From Bacteroidia bacterium (GTDB taxonomy: Bacteria > Bacteroidota > Bacteroidia > Flavobacteriales_D > Sanyastnellaceae): 64,000 nt of DNA. The translations under genes and the position numbers were made by a program. Location: positions 55,863-119,862 of the forward strand of contig JAUICJ010000006.1 of assembly GCA_030427925.1 (NCBI GenBank). Direction: 5' to 3'. Shown piece by piece: positions 41,928-50,257 of the stretch; the first letter of the stretch is position 1, and each line of letters starts with the position of its first letter. The notes beneath the pieces are model-generated. The model ran no database searches and was not told the origin of the DNA. It was given only the letters and a program-made list of their open reading frames with translations.

Positions 41928-42487
41928 GACTCCGTGGTCTTAAGGGCAGTGAGGGACATGTGAGCGAGCACGTCTTGGAGGTACTTGCGCGCTCGTGAAA
42001 GCTGGCTTTTCGACGTGTTGATGTCAATCTCCAGCATCTCGGCAATTTCCTTGTGGCGGAATCCGTCGATGACGTAGAGCTTGAACACCGTGCCGTAGCC
42101 GGTGGGCAGTTGAGCGATCGCGTGGTCCAATTCTTCTCGGGTGTAGTCCAAATCCTTGAACGCTTCCAAGTCCGCTGGGGTTGCATGCACCTCATCGATG
42201 TCCGCGTGATACGCATGTTTCAGCTGGCGCCGGTAATGCGTAATTGCGGTGTTCACCACGATGCGACGCAACCAACCTTCGAAGCTGTGGTTGCGCGAAA
42301 ACGTGTTGAGGTGGCGAAAGATCTTCACCCAAGCGTCTTGCAAGACGTCCTCGGCATCCTCACGGGAATTCGTGTACCGCAGCGACACCGCGAAGAGCAT
42401 CCCGCTGAAGCGGCGATACAGTTCGCGCTGCGCCCGGGATTTGCCCCGTTTGCACGAATCGATGAGTTCGAGGAGTTCTTGGTCCAT
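41924..42487 (-). CDS. ECF-type RNA polymerase sigma factor
   Basis: The 187-residue protein has sigma region 2 (ELYRRFSGMLFAVSLRYTN, then SREDAEDVLQDAWVKIFRHL and FEGWLRRIVVNTAITHYRR) and region 4 (LPTGYGTVFKLYVIDGFRHKEIAEML in part, and TSKSQLSRARKYLQ). It is of the SigW/RpoE-like ECF class. The ATG at 42487 (MDQELLELIDSC) is preferred; the frame runs on to 42652 through the neighbouring gene end. The downstream gene is a likely anti-sigma factor. Confidence 0.94.
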   Translation of the reverse strand: MDQELLELIDSCKRGKSRAQRELYRRFSGMLFAVSLRYTNSREDAEDVLQDAWVKIFRHLNTFSRNHSFEGWLRRIVVNTAITHYRRQLKHAYHADIDEVHATPADLEAFKDLDYTREELDHAIAQLPTGYGTVFKLYVIDGFRHKEIAEMLEIDINTSKSQLSRARKYLQDVLAHMSLTALKTTES

Positions 42488-42557
42488 GGTCGCTCTCCCT
42501 ACTGAACGCCTGTAGGAGGTGGGGGGTTGCTTGGTGGCGGGGCGAATTTGGCCTTTT

Positions 42558-43565
42558 TTAAACGAATTGCTTTCGGTCCAAATCCAACCACTCCAACGCC
42601 GCACCCGCGAACAAGTCGTCCACCACCTCCGGCGCCAAGCCCATCTCCTCAATGAACGCGCCGACCTCCAAATCGCCCAACGGGAACGGGTAATCCGTGC
42701 CCAAGCACACCCGCTTGCTGCCTTGCAGCGCGAGGATGTACCGCAGCAAATCCGCGTCGTGCGTGATGCTGTCCACCCAAAACTTGCCCACGTATTCCCG
42801 CGGGTTCACCGGGTTGTCGATGGCCACGAGGTCCGGGCGGCAATTGAAGCCGTGCTCCACCCGCCCGAGGGTCGTGAGGAACGAGCCGCCCGCGTGGCTG
42901 AGCATCACCCGCAAGTGCGGCAACCGCTCCAGGACACCCCCGAAGATGAGGGAGCACGCCGCCCGCGACGTTTCCGCCGGCATGCCCACCAGCCAGGGCA
43001 GCCAGTACTTTTCCATTTCCTGCTTGCCCATCATGTTCCACGGATGAATCATCACCGCCATGCCTTCGTCCGCGCACGCCTTGAAAAAGGGGAAGAACTG
43101 CGGTTCGCTCAGGTTGAGTCCGTTGATGTTGGAGCCGATTTGGACGCCCACGTGGCCGTTCGCCTTCGCCCGCTTCAGCTCTTGAATGGCCAAATCCGAA
43201 TCCTGCATCGGCACCGTCGCCAGCGCCACGTAATGCCGCGGGTGACGCGCCACGAGCTCGCTGAGGTGATCGTTCAGAAACTGCCCGATTTCCAAGGCGT
43301 CGTGTGGCTTTGCGTTGTAGCTGAACATCACGGGGATGGTGCACACGACTTGGACCTGGGTGTTGAATTGGGCGTATTCTTCGATGCGCTCGGTTTCGTC
43401 CCAACAGTTGCTCGCGATCTCGCGAAAAAAGCGGTCGCCCTGCATCATTCGGGCGAACCCGGGCCGGCCGGGTTCGAGGTGAATGAAGTTGCCGTATCCA
43501 AACTTCTCGGTCCAGCGCGGGAGCTGTCCGGGCAGGATGTGGGTGTGGGAATCGATTTTCAGCAT
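42558..43565 (-). CDS. ACMSD-like amidohydrolase/decarboxylase
   Basis: The 335-residue TIM-barrel protein matches the metal-dependent decarboxylase group that includes 2-amino-3-carboxymuconate-6-semialdehyde decarboxylase of tryptophan (kynurenine) breakdown. Visible metal ligands are HTHILP (His7, His9), IHPWNM, SHAGGSF and GTDYPFPLG. The segments GRPGFARMMQGDRFFREI and NCWDETERI are close to the ACMSD pattern. No other kynurenine-pathway gene is in the window, so the substrate remains a family-based guess. It ends 71 bases upstream of the sigma-factor start. Confidence 0.85.
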   Translation of the reverse strand: MLKIDSHTHILPGQLPRWTEKFGYGNFIHLEPGRPGFARMMQGDRFFREIASNCWDETERIEEYAQFNTQVQVVCTIPVMFSYNAKPHDALEIGQFLNDHLSELVARHPRHYVALATVPMQDSDLAIQELKRAKANGHVGVQIGSNINGLNLSEPQFFPFFKACADEGMAVMIHPWNMMGKQEMEKYWLPWLVGMPAETSRAACSLIFGGVLERLPHLRVMLSHAGGSFLTTLGRVEHGFNCRPDLVAIDNPVNPREYVGKFWVDSITHDADLLRYILALQGSKRVCLGTDYPFPLGDLEVGAFIEEMGLAPEVVDDLFAGAALEWLDLDRKQFV

Positions 43566-43601
43566 GGGTCGAGCGCGGCCGTTTCCGCGGCGCGCCGCAA
43601 T

Positions 43602-45239
43602 TTAGTGAAGCGGGGCTTTGTGGACGCGGCGGAGGTCGAGGCGGTTAACGGGGTGGATGGTCCAGCCCTGTACATCGTTCCGAACGAAGTGGGTGACGCG
43701 GTCGTGGAAGAGCGGGATGACCGGCAGGTCGTGGGCGACGAGGGCGTCCATGGTGGCGTAGGCCGCGAGGCGGGTGGAGTCGTCGTCGGTGCCGAGGGCC
43801 TCGGCGTAGAGGGCGTCGAAGGCGTCGTTGGCGTAGTGGGTGTAATTGGGGCCGGCGGGGGCGAAATTGCGTTGGAGGAACAAGCCGAGGAAGTTCTCCG
43901 CATCGGGGTAGTCCGCGAGCCAGGACTTGCGGAACAGGAGGGCCTCGCCTTGGGCGACGCGTTCGCGTTGGGTGCCGGGCGAGAGGACGTCGATGGCGAC
44001 TTCGAGTCCGAGGGCGCGCCATTGGTGCTGCAGGGCGGCGGCGAGGTCGGTGTAGTCGGAGGTGGTGCTGAGGGTGAGGGGCGGGATGTCCGTGCCGTCG
44101 GGGTGGCCTGCCGATGCGAGGAGGGAGCGGGCGGAATCGAGGTCGAACACCGGGGGGGCGTAGGGCGGCATTCCGGGCAAAGTGGGTGGGGTGAAGCGGG
44201 CGGTGGGAAGGACCGCGCCACGTCGGAGGTGGGTCGCGATGGCCTTGCGGTCCGTAGCGAGCGAAAGGGCGCGGCGAACGCGGGGGTCGAGGAGCGGATG
44301 GCCCGCACTTGTCGGCAGATCGGGATCGACCAGGACTCCGATGTAGTCGGTTTTCAGGAAGGGGACGGTTTCGAGGCGGATTTGGCCTGAATAGGCGCCG
44401 TTCAGGTCCCCTCCTTCCGTCAGCAATTCCTCCAAATACGCTGCATGCAAGCCACTCATGAAGTCGTACCGACCTTGGACCAGCCCTTGGAATTCCGCCC
44501 CCATGTCCGAAGCAAAATCGATGTGCACGGCCTCCAAATACGGCAACTTCCTCCCCGCCGCATCGCGCTCCCAATAGTGCTCATTCGGGTGCAACACGCA
44601 CGCCACGTCTTCAACCCACCACTTCAGTTTGAACGGCCCCGACCCCACCGGGTGCGCCCGAAAATCCCGGCCAAAGTGCGCGACCGCCTCCGGAGCCACC
44701 ACGTTCGCGTAGGCGGTAGCCAGCAATCCAAGGAACGGCGGAAACGGCTCCCGCAAGTGAAAGACGACCGTATCGGCGCCTCGTGCCTCCATCCCGCCCC
44801 CCGGCGCCGCCCCATCCAACGGTTCAAGGATCCACCCCCCGCTCGACGCCACCTCCGGGTCGCGCAGCCGGTTCAGACTGAACACCACATCCTCCGCCAC
44901 CACACGCCTCCCATCCGCCAAGCCCGGAACTTCCGGCGCGGCCGCAAACCGCGCATCCTCCCGCAATACGAACACCGCGCGACGCCCGCCATCCTCCCAC
45001 CACCACCGCTCCGCCACCGAAGGGCGAATCGACAAGTCCGCTGCCAACTCCACGAGCCCATCGAAGAGCTGATCGACCACCCACATCGGCTCAAGCGTTC
45101 GCGCATGTGCGGGATCGAGCGATTGGAGGCCTGCGCTCTCGTTGTACCGAAACACCCTCGGGTCGCGGCTGGCCTCCCCACCACACCCGATGAGCAACGC
45201 CAATCCGAGGGTCCAAATCACGCTGTGCTTCACGTTCAC
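43602..45239 (-). CDS. Family-5 solute-binding lipoprotein (peptide/nickel type)
   Basis: The 545-residue protein has a lipobox (LALLIGC) and the domain layout of SBP_bac_5 proteins: FRYNESAGLQSLDPAHART, VVAEDVVFSLNRLRDPEVAS, AHFGRDFRAHPVGSGPFKL, DFASDMGAEFQGLVQGRYDF, then RRALSLATDRKAIATHLRRG and ADYPDAENFLGLFLQRNFAP (each shown within family-typical blocks). No permease or ATPase gene is adjacent, so it is an orphan binding protein or works with a transporter elsewhere. Starts are GTG at 45239 or GTG at 45233; the second starts directly at MKHSVIW and is followed by the lipobox. Confidence 0.9.
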   Translation of the reverse strand: MNVKHSVIWTLGLALLIGCGGEASRDPRVFRYNESAGLQSLDPAHARTLEPMWVVDQLFDGLVELAADLSIRPSVAERWWWEDGGRRAVFVLREDARFAAAPEVPGLADGRRVVAEDVVFSLNRLRDPEVASSGGWILEPLDGAAPGGGMEARGADTVVFHLREPFPPFLGLLATAYANVVAPEAVAHFGRDFRAHPVGSGPFKLKWWVEDVACVLHPNEHYWERDAAGRKLPYLEAVHIDFASDMGAEFQGLVQGRYDFMSGLHAAYLEELLTEGGDLNGAYSGQIRLETVPFLKTDYIGVLVDPDLPTSAGHPLLDPRVRRALSLATDRKAIATHLRRGAVLPTARFTPPTLPGMPPYAPPVFDLDSARSLLASAGHPDGTDIPPLTLSTTSDYTDLAAALQHQWRALGLEVAIDVLSPGTQRERVAQGEALLFRKSWLADYPDAENFLGLFLQRNFAPAGPNYTHYANDAFDALYAEALGTDDDSTRLAAYATMDALVAHDLPVIPLFHDRVTHFVRNDVQGWTIHPVNRLDLRRVHKAPLH

Positions 45240-45293
45240 AAAGTAACGGCAAACGGCGGTGGACTTTCGGAGGGCGGCGGCGGGAATGCAACG

Positions 45294-45301
45294 TAAGTTT
45301 G
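45294..45301 (+). promoter_or_regulatory. -7 box of the ABC exporter, 4 bases before ATG
   Basis: Reads TAAGTTTG, an exact TAnnTTTG match, then TACC, then the ATG at 45306. Confidence 0.7.
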
Positions 45302-45305
45302 TACC

Positions 45306-47198
45306 ATGGCAGCGTTGTGGTCACTCAACCCGTATTTCTGGAAGTATCGCTGGCATCTGCTGGCCGGAATCCTCTTTGTGGCCTTGACGAACGTCTTCGC
45401 AGTGTATGCACCTTCCCTCATCGGCGAGGGGGTGAATGCCTTGAAAGAAGTGGAAACGGAATACTTGGCACCGCTTCGATCAGGCCAAACAGCGGTCTTC
45501 GAACATGCGGTCAACATCAGCGCCCCGAGCACTCTTGAACGGCTGAGCACGTGGTGGGCCCGCGTGGCTCCTCCCGTGCGTTCGGAGGACTTCCAGTCGA
45601 AAGAAGACGTCTTGAAATTCATCGCTTGGGTTGCGGCTTGGCAGGCCATCCTGTATGTGGTGGCGTATTTCATCAAAGGCTTGTTCCTGTTCATGACCCG
45701 CCAAACGATCATCGTCATGTCCCGGCACATCGAATTCGATTTGAAGGCCCGCATCTACGAACAGTACCAGCGGCTCGATACCGGTTTTTACAAAGCCCAT
45801 GATACCGGCGACTTGATGAATCGCATTTCTGAGGACGTCAGCCAAGTGCGCATGTACTTGGGGCCGGTGGTGATGTACACGCTGAACCTCATTGTATTGA
45901 TTTCGTTGGTCGTTTCGGTCATGCTCTACATCGATCTGGAATTGACGCTGTGGTCGCTGCTGCCCCTTCCCCTCATGTCCGTTGCCGTTTACGCCGTGAG
46001 CCGGCGCATCCAAAGCCAAAGCCACGAAGTGCAATCCTTGCAAAGCGACCTTTCCTCGTTCGTCCAACAGCACATCTCTGGAATCCGCATCTTGAAGGCG
46101 TTTCGGCGCGAAGCCCCTACGGCCGAGCGGTTTTCCGAGCAATCGGATCAATACAAAACCAGCAAGCTGAACTTGGTGAAAACCGAGGCCCTCTTCACCC
46201 CCATCATCGTTTTGCTCGTCGGGTTTTCAACCATCTTGACGATCTACATCGGTGGACATCGGGTGATGTCAGGGGACCTCGAAATTGGACACATCTTCCA
46301 ATTCGTCTTCTATGTGAACTTGTTGACGTGGCCGTTCGCTTCGGTCGGCTGGGTGACCACGCTGACCCAAAAAGCGGAGGCCTCCATGAAGCGCATCAAC
46401 GACTTCCTCGATGCCGAGCCCACCATCCGAGCTGGGGGCGAACCCTTGCCTGGCCCCACCTCCGAACCCACGTTGGAGTTTCACGCAGTTTCCTACCGGT
46501 ATCCCGACACCGGCATTGCGGCCCTGTCGGATGTGAGTTTTTCGCTGTCACGAAACCAAACCGTAGCCATCACAGGGCACACGGGAAGCGGGAAATCGAC
46601 CATCGCCATGTTGGCCATGCGGCTGTTCGATCCGGACTCCGGTCGCATCACCTACAACGGACAAGATCTCAGTCGCCTTGACGTCAAGGCGTACCGCGCC
46701 AACACGGGCTATGTTCCACAGGACGTCTTCCTGTTCTCCGATCCCATTGGAGAAAACATCGCATTTGGCGTGGACGACGCTTCGTCCCCCACCATCGAAG
46801 AAGCCGCCGTCGCCGCCCACGTTCACCACAACATCGCAGCCTTCCCGAAAGGATACAGCACGCAGTTGGGAGAGCGCGGCGTGAATTTGAGCGGAGGCCA
46901 AAAACAACGCATCTCCATTGCCCGAGCCCTCTTGCGTCACCCCGAAATCCTCATCTTGGATGACAGCCTTTCCGCAGTCGATACCGAAACGGAAACCCAC
47001 ATCTTGGATGCGTTGAAGCAAGGCAGTCGCGATCAAGCGGTTTTGATGATGAGTCACCGGGTGTCCTCCATCCGGCATGCTGATTGGGTCGTGGTGCTTC
47101 AGAACGGACGGGTCGTGGAATCGGGCCACCCCGAACAACTCCTCTCCACGGATGGGGTCTACGCCCAAATGGTGCGGGATCAAGCGTTGAAAGACTGA
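45306..47198 (+). CDS. ABC exporter, fused permease-ATPase (MsbA-like)
   Basis: The 630-residue half-transporter has about six membrane helices in the first 350 residues, with an unusually long first loop (about 45-100). The nucleotide-binding domain follows: Walker A GHTGSGKST, Q-loop YVPQDVFLFSD, signature LSGGQKQRISIARALLRHP (in part), Walker B ILILDDSLSAVD, and the switch His in MMSHRVSS. Relatives include MsbA and multidrug exporters of lipids or drugs; the substrate is unknown. It diverges from the solute-binding lipoprotein by 66 bases. Confidence 0.94.
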   Translation: MAALWSLNPYFWKYRWHLLAGILFVALTNVFAVYAPSLIGEGVNALKEVETEYLAPLRSGQTAVFEHAVNISAPSTLERLSTWWARVAPPVRSEDFQSKEDVLKFIAWVAAWQAILYVVAYFIKGLFLFMTRQTIIVMSRHIEFDLKARIYEQYQRLDTGFYKAHDTGDLMNRISEDVSQVRMYLGPVVMYTLNLIVLISLVVSVMLYIDLELTLWSLLPLPLMSVAVYAVSRRIQSQSHEVQSLQSDLSSFVQQHISGIRILKAFRREAPTAERFSEQSDQYKTSKLNLVKTEALFTPIIVLLVGFSTILTIYIGGHRVMSGDLEIGHIFQFVFYVNLLTWPFASVGWVTTLTQKAEASMKRINDFLDAEPTIRAGGEPLPGPTSEPTLEFHAVSYRYPDTGIAALSDVSFSLSRNQTVAITGHTGSGKSTIAMLAMRLFDPDSGRITYNGQDLSRLDVKAYRANTGYVPQDVFLFSDPIGENIAFGVDDASSPTIEEAAVAAHVHHNIAAFPKGYSTQLGERGVNLSGGQKQRISIARALLRHPEILILDDSLSAVDTETETHILDALKQGSRDQAVLMMSHRVSSIRHADWVVVLQNGRVVESGHPEQLLSTDGVYAQMVRDQALKD

Positions 47199-47205
47199 TT
47201 CGAAC

Positions 47206-49257
47206 TCAATCGCAGGTGGCATTGAATTGGGCAAAGAACATCAGGAGGTCGTCCATCCCCACCATCCCATCTCCATTCATGTCCGCTTGGCAGGCGTTGA
47301 GGCAGGCGTAATCGAAGAGGATGACCAACAGGTCGGCAACGGTCACCTGGTCATCGAAGTTGAAATCACCTGGGCAGGGATTCAATTCCTGCTCAGAAAG
47401 CACGCCGTCGCAGTTGTTATCAACGCCGGTTTGGTTCCCAGGCGCTGAAGGGTAGACAAAGGCATCGTGATCGTCGCAATCGCCTGCCAAACCGACGAAA
47501 CCCGCAGGGCAAAAGCAATTGCCTACCTGATTGGCGGCATTGCCGTACCCGTCCCCATCCATGTCCCGATACCACATGCTCACCTCCAATTCGTCATCCA
47601 CCAAGCCATTGCAGTCGTTGTCTTGGGCATCGCACAGCTCCGGTGCCCCCGGATAAGTGGCCGCTGACAAATCGTAGCAATCCAATCCGTTCATGGCGTA
47701 ACCTGGCTCGGAAGAACAGAGCACTGCCGGGTGGTTCGGGTCCCCGAACCCATCGCCATCGAGGTCCCGGAACCACACCGCCCCGCCGTCCACTACGACA
47801 GAAACCGTTTCGCTCCACGACCAATCGACTTCGGTCCCCTGGACCGTGACTTGCAAATCCACTGCGCCCAATGCCGAAGCGATTCCCGTCACGGGGAAGG
47901 TCCACTCCCCGACGCCATACGTCGTGAAGGGCAACCCCTCTGCCACCACTCCCACCGGAAGGCCTGCCAAATCAACGACGCATTCAATGCCCAAATCCTT
48001 TGGGATGGAAACGGTGAGTTGGACGGTGTCTGTTTGGCACACTTCAGATGAAGAAAACGACGCCTCCACCCAGCGCGGTCGCACCACGTGAAGCCCCGTG
48101 GCCATCGAACTGACCAACACGTTGCCCGAAGGCAGGTCCATGAAGTTCGACCACGACCCCGTGAATCCGGGAGCGTTCGATTCCGGGTGCACATCGAAAT
48201 AGGCCAACTCGTTCAGCGTCAACCCCACGGATTCCTGATGCCCCAATATGCGCAACCCCGCCGTGTAATTCGATTGGTAGATCAGGACCTCATCGGCGTA
48301 TTGATTGTGATCGCTGGAAAGCGTGGGACCCAGGTACGCTCCACCATAAGAAGGGTTTTCCAAATCGGAGACGTTCCACCACAAGGTTCGCGTAGGAAAT
48401 CCGAACTGCTGTTCATCGAGCTCGTCGCCGATCAGCAGGTGCTTTCGAGAAGGCAGCAACAGCGGCTGGTGGGTGTAACCGTTCGACGGGTGCTGACCGC
48501 TGCTCAACACCACCACGTCCGACGGGTCCGTTGTGTCGAGGATGGTCCAATTCGTCGGGTGGGCGCAAACCAACAACTGCGCCCCCAGGTAATCCGCATC
48601 GGGACCATCGTAGGTCAGGGCCACCGCATCGTGCACGTAGCCGGATTCGGCGTGCATGCCCACCAGCGCAGGGACCGCGGGATTCGTGAGGTCATAAATC
48701 AAGACCCCACCGCCAGCCAGATTTCCGCCCATCACATAAAGCCGACCCGCGGATTCGTCCACCGCCAAGTTGTGGGCATCGCTGAACGCATTGAACGTCG
48801 CGGTGGCCAAGAAGGTCTCCGGCGTGGAGTTCACCTCGCGAAGCGTGTGCAAATCGAAGACCTGCAGCCCGTGTGCGAACGCCTCGCTGACGACGTACAT
48901 GTGATGCCCATAAACTTTCATGTCCCTCCACAAACTTGGCGAAGAAGCCGTGGGCAGTTTGCCGAGGTAAATGGGGTAATAAGGGTCGGTTACGTCAATG
49001 AAAGCCAACCCGTTGTTCACTCCCAGCAAGGCATACTCGCGGTGCGTTTCCTCATCGTACCAACCCCAAACATCGTTCGCCGCTGAAGCGGAACAGGTCT
49101 CCAAGCTGATGAACGACAACTGGTCGATGCCATCGCACGGAAAAGGACCGGCCATTCCATCCATGCAGGGCAATGTTTGGCCCAACAGAATGGAGGCGTG
49201 GAGCCCCGAGAACAGCGTCCACCACCCCACCCTGAGCACGTGGTTTAACTTGAACAT
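47206..49257 (-). CDS. Choice-of-anchor B secreted protein with MopRG and dockerin-like repeats
   Basis: The 683-residue protein starts with a signal peptide (MFKLNHVLRVGWWTLFSGLH). Residues about 35-400 match the choice-of-anchor B beta-propeller-like domain (NNGLAFIDVTDPYYPIYLGKL, DMKVYGHHMYVVSEA, HAESGYVHDAVALT, shown in part). An Ig-like section is followed by two metal-binding-motif repeats (WFRDLDGDGFGDP, DNDCNGLVDD, WYRDMDGDGYGN, VDNNCDGV). The last 55 residues hold a pair of dockerin/EF-hand loops (NFDDQVTVADLLVIL and MNGDGMVGMDDLLMFF) and end FNATCD. No known T9SS tail is present. Function is unknown, probably a surface protein. Confidence 0.88.
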   Translation of the reverse strand: MFKLNHVLRVGWWTLFSGLHASILLGQTLPCMDGMAGPFPCDGIDQLSFISLETCSASAANDVWGWYDEETHREYALLGVNNGLAFIDVTDPYYPIYLGKLPTASSPSLWRDMKVYGHHMYVVSEAFAHGLQVFDLHTLREVNSTPETFLATATFNAFSDAHNLAVDESAGRLYVMGGNLAGGGVLIYDLTNPAVPALVGMHAESGYVHDAVALTYDGPDADYLGAQLLVCAHPTNWTILDTTDPSDVVVLSSGQHPSNGYTHQPLLLPSRKHLLIGDELDEQQFGFPTRTLWWNVSDLENPSYGGAYLGPTLSSDHNQYADEVLIYQSNYTAGLRILGHQESVGLTLNELAYFDVHPESNAPGFTGSWSNFMDLPSGNVLVSSMATGLHVVRPRWVEASFSSSEVCQTDTVQLTVSIPKDLGIECVVDLAGLPVGVVAEGLPFTTYGVGEWTFPVTGIASALGAVDLQVTVQGTEVDWSWSETVSVVVDGGAVWFRDLDGDGFGDPNHPAVLCSSEPGYAMNGLDCYDLSAATYPGAPELCDAQDNDCNGLVDDELEVSMWYRDMDGDGYGNAANQVGNCFCPAGFVGLAGDCDDHDAFVYPSAPGNQTGVDNNCDGVLSEQELNPCPGDFNFDDQVTVADLLVILFDYACLNACQADMNGDGMVGMDDLLMFFAQFNATCD

Positions 49258-49354
49258 TCAACGCTAAAAATAAACGACTAAACCTCAAGGAACAAACCTT
49301 CATCGAAACATCCTTCCGCATGAACTCAATTTCGATGTCGGCTGTTCTGTTGGC
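49258..49354. other. Gap between divergent genes
   Basis: 97 AT-richer bases between a minus-strand gene and the plus-strand epimerase. A weak TATTTTTA box (49265-49272, minus strand) lies seven bases before the ATG at 49257. No convincing plus-strand box is visible. Confidence 0.35.
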
Positions 49355-50257
49355 ATGGAAAAGCGCAAGGTGGTGGTAACCGGGGGGACGGGGTTGGTGG
49401 GCCGACACGTGGTGGACGCCCTGATGGATGCGGGCTTCGAGGTTGTGGTGCTGACGCGGTCTCCCGAATCCCGGGTGAGGGATGGCGTGAAGACGAGCCT
49501 GTGGAATGGCCGCAATACCGAGGGACTGAGCGGCGCGTTTCGCGGGGCGGAGGCGGTCGTGCATTTGGCTGGTGAAAACGTGGGGCAGCGCTGGACAAAG
49601 CGGGCAAAGCAAGCCATCCTGGACAGCCGAATCGAGGGGGGAAGGGCGGTGCGCGAAGCCATCGAGACACTGCCCGAAGGAGAGCGTCCGGCCCTCATTG
49701 CGGCAAGCGCCATCGGTTGGTACGCACCTTCAGCGGAATGGCAAGATGAGGCCTCGCCGGCAGCCCCTTTCGGTTTCCTTGCGGAAGTGGTGAAGGCGTG
49801 GGAAGGCGTCTTCGAGGGGATTGCCACCCGCCATGTGACGCTGCGAATTGGCGTGGTGTTGAGCAGAGAAGGCGGTGCGCTTGCTCAATTGGAGCCGCTG
49901 TTTCGATGGGGCTTGGGGTCAGCTGTGGGGAGTGGCAAGCAGTGGCAGAGTTGGATTCATGTGCGGGATTTGGCCCAGCTGTTCGTGGAGGCGGTTCAAC
50001 GGACCAAATGGCAAGGCGTGTTCAACGCCGTAGCGCCTCAACCGGTCACGAATCGCACCCTCTCCCGAGCGCTGGCTCAGGCGATGCAGAAACCGTTTTG
50101 GGCCCCTGCCCCACCGGCATTCCTCTTGAAATGGATGTTGGGCGAAATGGCCTGCATCGTGCTGGATTCTCAACGCATCCGGTCCACTCGCCTGAACGAC
50201 TTTTCATTCGAATTTCCCGAGCTCCAAGGTGCGCTCGCTGACCTGTACGCTGCATGA
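49355..50257 (+). CDS. TIGR01777-type NAD-dependent epimerase-like protein
   Basis: The 300-residue protein of the extended SDR fold (YfcH/SulA-like) has VVVTGGTGLVGRHVVDAL, VHLAGENVGQRWTKRAKQAILDSR, GWYAPSAEWQDE, LRIGVVLSREGGAL and WIHVRDLAQLFVEAV as family marks, each seen here in full or in part. The biochemical role of the family is unknown. Its stop overlaps the photolyase start (ATGA); the same gene neighbourhood is often seen in bacteria (recalled, not verified). Confidence 0.9.
   Translation: MEKRKVVVTGGTGLVGRHVVDALMDAGFEVVVLTRSPESRVRDGVKTSLWNGRNTEGLSGAFRGAEAVVHLAGENVGQRWTKRAKQAILDSRIEGGRAVREAIETLPEGERPALIAASAIGWYAPSAEWQDEASPAAPFGFLAEVVKAWEGVFEGIATRHVTLRIGVVLSREGGALAQLEPLFRWGLGSAVGSGKQWQSWIHVRDLAQLFVEAVQRTKWQGVFNAVAPQPVTNRTLSRALAQAMQKPFWAPAPPAFLLKWMLGEMACIVLDSQRIRSTRLNDFSFEFPELQGALADLYAA

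Noticed and set aside
42519..44390. Long plus-strand open frame of 623 codons opposite the ACMSD-like and solute-binding genes
   Set aside because: Its product is rich in Gly, Val, Glu and Arg with no motif, and the minus-strand genes are recognisable families. It is an antisense frame kept open by high GC codon bias.
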